DNA of 48,336 bases from Oscillospiraceae bacterium. GTDB taxonomy: Bacteria > Bacillota > Clostridia > Oscillospirales > CAG-272. The notes under the pieces are model-generated. The model did not search any database. It saw only the letters and a program-made list of their open reading frames with translations, and was not told the DNA's origin. Shown here piece after piece: positions 43,017-48,336 of this stretch (the first letter of the stretch is position 1; each line of letters starts with the position of its first letter). A program made the position numbers and the translations under genes. The stretch covers positions 1 through 48,336 of the forward strand of contig SVRM01000015.1 in NCBI GenBank assembly GCA_015064785.1. The letters are read 5' to 3'.

Positions 43017-44135
43017 ATGTATCAAAAATGTCATATGCTGACCGAACAAATTGCTGAAAACCTGAAAAACGGCAGTTACGGTACTGCCGGCAGTTTATTT
43101 CTGACTGTCCGTGCATTGTCCTCTGCATATCAGATCTCCATGGAAAGTGCCTGCAAAATCATGGCTGCATTGCAGGAAAAGCATCTGATACGCTTATGCG
43201 GTAAACATTATTATATCACAAACGGGTATGTTCCGCCGGATTCACCATACGGGATTCAGCTTGCCCGTACCAGACAACCGCTTCTTGCATTGATTGTCAA
43301 CCGACTGGAAAGCCCCTTCTTTTCCGCACTTGCAAAACGCATGAGTCTGACTGCCGAGCGGTATGGGTATACGCTCCTGATCGTTTGCGGAAACAATCAG
43401 CCACAGCGAGAGGCAGAGCTGATTGACAGTATGATAACACTTGGCGTCTGTGGTATTTTCACCAATCCTTCCATTGCACCGGAAGCCAGAGACATTTATG
43501 CAAATTGCCCTTTGCCGGTCATATTCATCGGACGGGAATCGGGACTTCCCAACTGTGATACTGTTCTGGTTGATAATATATCTGCCGGAAAACAGGCTGC
43601 TATCCATCTTTTGCAGATTGGATGCAGTGACTTTGCTTATGTGGGCATCCCGCAGTATTTGAAAGAAGACCCGAGATTGCGCGGATATGCTGAGCAGCTG
43701 CACCAATGCGGGTTCCGATTGCCCGACAGCCATATTCTTGCCGCCGCTGATCTGCCCGACAGCAGAGTTGATATTGATTCCATATCCGGACAGCTGAAAA
43801 ATTGTCTGCGGAATCTTCCGATTGGTAAAAAACTCGGCATTTTTTGTTATCATGATCTATTGGCAGCAGCTGTTCTGCAAAGGGTCAAGCATATCAGCCA
43901 TCGTTCTCAAAGACCGTATCTGGTACCGGAGGATGTTGCCATTGTAGGTTTTGACGATCTCCCGATTTCAACAGCAATAACACCGGCATTAACAACCGTG
44001 ACATACCGATATGACGCAATCGTCAAGCAGTCTTTTTCCATCATGGAAGATTATCTGACCAATCCGGATCATTTGCCGCAATCCTATGAAATCAAATCTG
44101 CTCTGGTCATTCGGGAAAGTACAGTTCTTCCGTAG
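43017..44135 (+). CDS. AraR-type regulator (GntR wing plus LacI sensor)
   Basis: A 372-residue regulator. Residues 1-65 are a GntR-type winged helix (LTVRALSSAYQISMESACKIMAALQEKHLI). Residues about 85-370 are a LacI/PBP1 sugar-binding domain (LALIVNRLESPFFSALA, FIGRESGLPNCDTVLVDN, VAIVGFDDLPISTAITPALTTV). That order is diagnostic of the AraR group. AAAGGA precedes the start. It is divergent from the seven-gene operon and has an operator-like dyad between them, so it probably represses that operon until a sugar binds. Confidence 0.9.
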   Translation: MYQKCHMLTEQIAENLKNGSYGTAGSLFLTVRALSSAYQISMESACKIMAALQEKHLIRLCGKHYYITNGYVPPDSPYGIQLARTRQPLLALIVNRLESPFFSALAKRMSLTAERYGYTLLIVCGNNQPQREAELIDSMITLGVCGIFTNPSIAPEARDIYANCPLPVIFIGRESGLPNCDTVLVDNISAGKQAAIHLLQIGCSDFAYVGIPQYLKEDPRLRGYAEQLHQCGFRLPDSHILAAADLPDSRVDIDSISGQLKNCLRNLPIGKKLGIFCYHDLLAAAVLQRVKHISHRSQRPYLVPEDVAIVGFDDLPISTAITPALTTVTYRYDAIVKQSFSIMEDYLTNPDHLPQSYEIKSALVIRESTVLP

Positions 44136-44254
44136 AATTTGCTGAATTCTTATAATTACAGTCCAGATTGACTGTGCCAATCCTCTCAGTCTGTATTTTT
44201 CGTGAAATGAAAACGCCACCCAAACAGCGCTTTCCGGCAATCTGCACTATATAA
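44136..44254. other. Gene-free spacer
   Basis: After the regulator no gene is seen up to the GH2 stop at 44634. The interval contains a long terminator hairpin (44255-44313) and otherwise only weak, scattered frames. Confidence 0.5.
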
Positions 44255-44313
44255 AAAATCCCTTTACAACAAACACTTGAAAAGAAATTTCGAGATTGCT
44301 GTAAAGGGATTTT
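44255..44313. terminator. Bidirectional terminator
   Basis: AAAATCCCTTTACA (44255-44268) and TGTAAAGGGATTTT (44300-44313) are perfect complements with A/T runs at both ends. It lies between convergent genes. Confidence 0.8.
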
Positions 44314-44633
44314 CTCATGTAAATACTTTTTTCAAATTTCGTGGAAATATTGAACTCCATGTTCTGCATCTTTGTGACTACACACCGAAGAAACGGGGTT
44401 GATGCATTCATGGTTTCACTGTGCCGCAGATGCCTCCCTCTCCGGAGAAAAGCACCTGCGACAGCATAACCTGAATGCAACCGCCCTTGTTTTTTATTTA
44501 CGATCATTCGTTTCGTACAGAATAAACATCGTTCCGACTCAGCGGTTATCTTTTCCGCGTCCTTGATGATTATCTGCAAATTACCGAAAACCGCGAATAA
44601 ACATATGCTTGGGTTTTGTTACAGAAATCAGTG

Positions 44634-47408
44634 TTACACCGTTATGTCGTTCCGATTCATTGCCAGATTGCTGTTTGCCGCCTCAACGATCGGAGAGAGC
44701 TGGCAGAGGGATGCAAACTGCTCACGTGACAGCATCTGTGCCGGAGCAAATGTATCACGCATCACATACGCAAGCAAGTGCTCACGCAGCCATGCGGCGG
44801 CGGGGTCATCAATGTTCAGGTGGAGCGTACAGCAAAGGAGCTTACCACAGCTGCTGCCGCTTCCGATACAGTATTCAAACAGCATTGCTTCTCTGTGTGC
44901 ATTTTTATAAGAGGAGGCGATGTCGATGATCGGACGATGCGGCATGTCCAAAAGGTCAAGTACAACGGAATGGGCACCTCGCATCATTGATGCAAACTGG
45001 GCAGCACAGTATCCGTCGTGCGGAAAATCCTCCATCAGCGGATGGTCGGCAATGACTGTTGCAAGATGCCCGTTGGTACGTCCTGCGACCGACAGCTGAT
45101 AGGAAACCTCCTTTGAAGCAAACGGTCCTGTCCCAAAGAGTACCACTGTTTTGCCGGAGGAGAGGGCATTCCATAAATCGGTTCCCTCGCAGGTTTCCAT
45201 AAGTTCAACACCTGCCGCAGACAGCGCTTTCGCGGAAACCGGTTTTTTTACCTTTGGGAACACATACAGTTCCCAGCAATTTTCGCAGTCAGTATCACCG
45301 CCGGAAAGAGAAACGGACAGGGTCAGCTTCATCGGCATCACTGTCTGCGGCATACGGACGACAACGCGGTATAGCTCCATCAGCGCACCGCGTGCAATCT
45401 CCCCTGTGCGCAGTTCCCGACGGTACAGAACGGAACTGCCACCGTTGACTCGAATCTGCAAAAGTCCATGCGGAATCGTTTTTCCATAATGGGAGACGAG
45501 AATCGGGATTTCAACCTTTTCGCCTGTCCTGAAATTGACACACGACGGCAGATCAGCAAGCAGAACTGTTTCGCCGTTGCAGCGAAGGACATTCTGCACC
45601 GTTTCGCCAGGCTTCAGCTCATAAAACTCATTCATCATACCGACGCAGTAGCCAAAAGTATGCCAATGCGTATCGATATCACCGAGAAAATCGTATCCGG
45701 AGAAGGTTTCACATCTGCGTACCGTTTCAAAACAGTGCTTGCGCAGCAGTCTCTGCCAAGCCACCGAATTGCGGTAGTAAAGCGGAGCACGCTCAAGCAG
45801 ACCGACGTTGGCAAGATGTTCTCTGACAGAGGACATGAACGGTGTCTGACCGATCCGACTGCCGCGGTAACGCTCCTCCAGTGACAGGTCGGCATACGTG
45901 CCATGAATGCAGATTTCATGCGAGAGCAGAGGTTTTCCGTATACTGCATTGCGTCGGTCAAGCACCTCGTGTTTGCCATCGGTTGATGCGTAGCTGGTCA
46001 GCGCGTTGGAGTAGCTGTTGTAAACATCACAGAACCCACCGACCTCGGTCAGGCGTGCGGGATTGTAACGGAACGGAGCGTCGACCGTTTCATCGCCGAT
46101 GAAGTTATATTCAATGCCGCGCATAGCTGACATCGGAGAAAACAGAGCATCGGTTTCCCGGTGGATCATTTCTGAACAGGATCTCAGATGCCCGACATAA
46201 TCATCGTCAATTTGCAGCTCATTGCCGGTAGAATACATGCAGACGGACGGATGAGAGCGGCAGAACCGGACGATTTCCGCCCACTCCGCGCACGTCGTGT
46301 TGTTCGGTGACTCAATCTCCAGCACCATGCCGAGCATGTCTGCCGCTTCCATGTATTCCACGGGCGGAACCCATGTATGGAAGCGGATGGAATTGAAGCC
46401 AAGCTCTTTCAATGTGCGGATGACATGTCGGTAATAAGTGATATCACGTGTCGGATGGACGGTCAGAGGCTGATAACAATGCTCACAGGTGCCGCGGAAA
46501 TAGTACGGTTCACCGTTGAGGTACAGTTTTGTACCGCTTGCTGTCAGGCGACGGATGCCGAAGGTGCAGGACAGTGACTGATTCGCAGTCGTTACCTGTA
46601 CGCGGTACAGATGCGGTGTTTCGGGTGACCAGAGTGCAAACCCATCTGTCGGTACGGTAATCTCCGTACTTTCTGCGGCGATCATGGCGGTCAGAAGACA
46701 GTTGTGTCCGTCATATACATGAACGGTTTTCCTGGCATCAGCGGAACCGCTAACATGTATTGTAAAGGATGAAACATCTTTTGAGGTTGTCACATAAACA
46801 TCCGTCAGTCCGTCCGGAACAAAACAAAGGGAAACATCTCCCCAGATGCCGCCGGTACATTCATTTGCCGCACGAGAGGTCAGACCGGAGACAGGACGCC
46901 CCATGTATCCGACAAGTCTGAGATTGGAGACGGTAAGCGTGATGCGGTTTTCGCCTACAACAAGACAGTCGCTTGGAATATCAAACGCAAACGGTGCGGA
47001 ATACCCCTCATGCCGTCCAAGATATACACCGTTGATCCACGCGGAAACGGTATTCTGTGCACCGCCGATACAAAGCATGGCAGGACATACAGACTGTACT
47101 TCTGTGAGAGTAACGGTTTTCTGATAGATAAAGCAGCCCACGGGATTGGGCAGTGCCATATCCGGGACATAACCTGCCTGCGGATAACGCTGAAGCGTGT
47201 AAAGCGGATTAAAACGCAGCTTTGTGTGCAGTGCTGTCGAGCGGAACAGATCTGCCATATCTTCCCAATAGCCGGGAATCGGTGCGTTCACCGCGCTGTC
47301 GGAATGTGATCTGATCTGCGGCTCTGCCGTATCGGTATACAGCCCCTCGGAGAGCCAGTCGAGCTTCCATTGACCGTTCAGGGAAACGGGAGTAAGGATG
47401 GGATTCAT
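44634..47408 (-). CDS. GH2-family glycoside hydrolase
   Basis: A 924-residue enzyme. Order: jelly-roll sugar-binding domain (about 5-215, with NPVGCFIYQKTVTL and GENRITLTVSNLRLVGYMGRP), immunoglobulin-like domain (about 215-290), (beta/alpha)8 barrel (about 295-640) and a large C-terminal part (about 640-924) with further beta modules. The acid/base is Glu397 in STGNELQ and the nucleophile Glu498 in LSHEICIHG. AAAGGA precedes the start. No signal peptide. The substrate is probably a beta-galactoside, mannoside or glucuronide; the sequence alone does not decide. Confidence 0.88.
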   Translation of the reverse strand: MNPILTPVSLNGQWKLDWLSEGLYTDTAEPQIRSHSDSAVNAPIPGYWEDMADLFRSTALHTKLRFNPLYTLQRYPQAGYVPDMALPNPVGCFIYQKTVTLTEVQSVCPAMLCIGGAQNTVSAWINGVYLGRHEGYSAPFAFDIPSDCLVVGENRITLTVSNLRLVGYMGRPVSGLTSRAANECTGGIWGDVSLCFVPDGLTDVYVTTSKDVSSFTIHVSGSADARKTVHVYDGHNCLLTAMIAAESTEITVPTDGFALWSPETPHLYRVQVTTANQSLSCTFGIRRLTASGTKLYLNGEPYYFRGTCEHCYQPLTVHPTRDITYYRHVIRTLKELGFNSIRFHTWVPPVEYMEAADMLGMVLEIESPNNTTCAEWAEIVRFCRSHPSVCMYSTGNELQIDDDYVGHLRSCSEMIHRETDALFSPMSAMRGIEYNFIGDETVDAPFRYNPARLTEVGGFCDVYNSYSNALTSYASTDGKHEVLDRRNAVYGKPLLSHEICIHGTYADLSLEERYRGSRIGQTPFMSSVREHLANVGLLERAPLYYRNSVAWQRLLRKHCFETVRRCETFSGYDFLGDIDTHWHTFGYCVGMMNEFYELKPGETVQNVLRCNGETVLLADLPSCVNFRTGEKVEIPILVSHYGKTIPHGLLQIRVNGGSSVLYRRELRTGEIARGALMELYRVVVRMPQTVMPMKLTLSVSLSGGDTDCENCWELYVFPKVKKPVSAKALSAAGVELMETCEGTDLWNALSSGKTVVLFGTGPFASKEVSYQLSVAGRTNGHLATVIADHPLMEDFPHDGYCAAQFASMMRGAHSVVLDLLDMPHRPIIDIASSYKNAHREAMLFEYCIGSGSSCGKLLCCTLHLNIDDPAAAWLREHLLAYVMRDTFAPAQMLSREQFASLCQLSPIVEAANSNLAMNRNDITV

Positions 47409-47443
47409 TGTATTCGGTCCTTTCTTATATCAAAAACAGTTGG

Positions 47444-47458
47444 TTGATACGTGTTCAA
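47444..47458. promoter_or_regulatory. Operator-like imperfect palindrome
   Basis: TTGATACGTGTTCAA lies between the GH2 promoter and ribosome site. It has the CG-centred shape of LacI/AraR operators but is imperfect. Such a position would block elongation. Confidence 0.3.
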
Positions 47459-47510
47459 TTTCTTCCTGGTGTTGCTGTTACAGATTGCTTCGGTGTATGC
47501 TGTTGTTTTT

Positions 47511-47539
47511 ATTGTACTGCGTTTTCGTGTGAAATGCAA
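47511..47539 (-). promoter_or_regulatory. Promoter of GH2 gene
   Basis: On the minus strand TTGCAT (47539-47534), 17 bases, TACAAT (47516-47511). Start near 47504, about 95 bases before the gene. Confidence 0.7.
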
Positions 47540-47610
47540 GTTGTTTTAGAATTTTTCTGAAATTTTTGTCAATATCTGAATCATAAACCATAAAGTTGAA
47601 CGAATAGGTT

Positions 47611-47639
47611 TTGCCATAAGAGCTTGAATATGATATAAT
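47611..47639 (+). promoter_or_regulatory. Promoter leading into SBP pseudogene
   Basis: TTGCCA (47611-47616), 17 bases, TGA-TATAAT (47634-47639), an extended -10. It is still intact although the gene behind it is broken. The 47640-47753 stretch holds no complete gene. Confidence 0.65.
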
Positions 47640-47753
47640 TTGAATATCAAAATTTTCAAAGGACTTGGAAGCTTTCCTTGCCCATCGGAAGAGAGACATT
47701 TTCATACGGTTTTTGTATGAAAACCGGAAAAATCGGCTCACTTCGGATACCCG

Positions 47754-48093
47754 GTTGACCTTTCCGCCATTGTTATGGCAGGTAATGCGGCGTATGATAT
47801 CATCTGCAGTTATTCCATATGCTTCCCAACGCTTTCGGCTGTCTTTGAAACAGCAATGAAGGTGAAGTTATACCTCTGGCACCGATTCTCTCCGTACGCT
47901 TGATCTGATTCATGCCTCGATGAGCTTCGACTTCAAACGTGTTTTCAACAGTATGCTCGACTCGCTGAATTTTATCATGTTCCACTCTGCCGTCACCGAC
48001 AAGGGCAACTGGTCATCGACTGTGAAATCCAATATTCCCAAACCGGAGAAACAGCTCGAAATACTGCTTGAAAATTATGGCAGCATTAATTGA
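47754..48093 (+). pseudogene. SBP pseudogene, internally deleted and frameshifted
   Basis: The frame from 47754 reads VDLSAIVMAGNAAYDIICSYS, which corresponds to the VLAGDGAYDLIAGY region about 150 residues into an intact SBP. It passes straight to SAVFETAMKVK, which corresponds to the PALFETALKVK region near the C-terminus of SBP-2, so about 250 residues are lost. An extra T at 47868 then shifts frame; reading continues YTSGTDSLRTLDLIHASMSF and ends LEILLENYGSIN at 48093. Three lesions (truncated start, deletion, frameshift) show it is dead. It is the sixth SBP-type gene of the window. Confidence 0.85.
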
Positions 48094-48210
48094 ACTGAAT
48101 TTCGACTGACGCACGCAGAATAGTGAACAACGGCAGACGCACCTGTGTCCGTATTGCATTGCCAAAAGGACCTACGCAGACAATCTTGTTGAAGATTGAA
48201 ACTCATGTTA

Positions 48211-48256
48211 AAAGACCTGCAAATCATGTATCATCCATGAATGCAGGTCTTTCTTC
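48211..48256. terminator. Bidirectional terminator
   Basis: AAAGACCTGCA (48211-48221) pairs perfectly with TGCAGGTCTTT (48242-48252). It follows the SBP pseudogene and precedes the end of a minus-strand gene, so it probably serves both. Confidence 0.75.
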
Positions 48257-48284
48257 ATATTCATCATATGAAAAACAGCAAGCG

Positions 48285-48336
48285 TTATTTGCCGTAAATC
48301 CGGTAAAGATATGTGACAATTGCCTTTCTCGGACAC
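48285..48336 (-). CDS. 3' end of a minus-strand gene (partial)
   Basis: The minus strand reads CPRKAIVTYLYRIYGK and then stops at 48285. The rest lies beyond the window. The short fragment is protein-like but too small to identify. Confidence 0.4.
   Translation of the reverse strand, partial: CPRKAIVTYLYRIYGK

Noticed and set aside
44247..44579. Minus-strand frame of about 110 codons after the regulator
   Set aside because: It reads through the long terminator hairpin, lacks a ribosome site and has no family look.
47478..47741. Minus-strand frame of about 87 codons upstream of GH2
   Set aside because: It covers the GH2 promoter and has an unstructured, Lys/Ser/Phe-rich composition.

Overview
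The window looks like a chromosome segment of an anaerobic, gut-type Firmicute of the class Clostridia, probably near Oscillospirales. The evidence is indirect: AGGAGG-type ribosome sites, many TTGACA-17-TATAAT promoters, ECF sigma factors paired with one-pass membrane partners, lipoprotein solute-binding proteins (SBPs) with lipoboxes, AraC-type regulators next to carbohydrate genes, and moderate GC content. There is no rRNA or tRNA gene, no CRISPR array and no intact transposon.

Region 1 (1-6960): a palindromic repeat cluster, then a sigma-A promoter driving an ECF sigma factor, a one-pass membrane partner, two tandem leucine-rich-repeat (LRR) proteins and an SGNH hydrolase. Most junctions overlap or nearly touch. 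Region 2 (7108-13804): a catabolic run of a Zn-less MDR dehydrogenase, a Gfo/Idh/MocA oxidoreductase, an SDR, a divergent type I 3-dehydroquinate-dehydratase-like enzyme, a quinone-oxidoreductase-like MDR and a GH35 beta-galactosidase. Region 3 (13805-16061): two gene remnants and a large membrane protein that joins a TauE/SafE-type permease to a dolichol/phytol-kinase-like domain.

Region 4 (16111-26066): two AraC-controlled loci. The first has an AraC regulator and a Gfo/Idh-like protein that lacks the usual catalytic Lys (minus strand), against a YgjV-like protein, a propeller-like protein and an SBP (plus strand). The second has an AraC regulator against a phosphodiesterase-LamG fusion and an SBP. 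In both, the two promoters overlap face to face, so the opposing transcripts probably exclude each other. Region 5 (26070-32701, minus strand): a parallel beta-helix protein, a propeller-SBP fusion lipoprotein, a small secreted Cys-rich protein, a small secreted protein, a DUF4367 anti-sigma-like protein and its ECF sigma factor.

Region 6 (32765-44135): the most system-like part. Seven minus-strand genes follow one promoter: an esterase, two 4Fe-4S QueG/RdhA-like reductases, two near-identical SBPs, a DUF4838 glycosidase-like protein and a large propeller protein. A divergent AraR-type regulator (GntR wing plus LacI sensor) has a dyad operator between the promoters. Region 7 (44255-48336): a GH2 enzyme, a promoter leading into an internally deleted, frameshifted SBP pseudogene, and the end of a minus-strand gene.

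Together the window reads as several glycan or glycoside uptake and degradation islands. Five intact SBP-type lipoproteins and one pseudogene are present with no ABC permease or ATPase nearby, so transport must use components encoded elsewhere.
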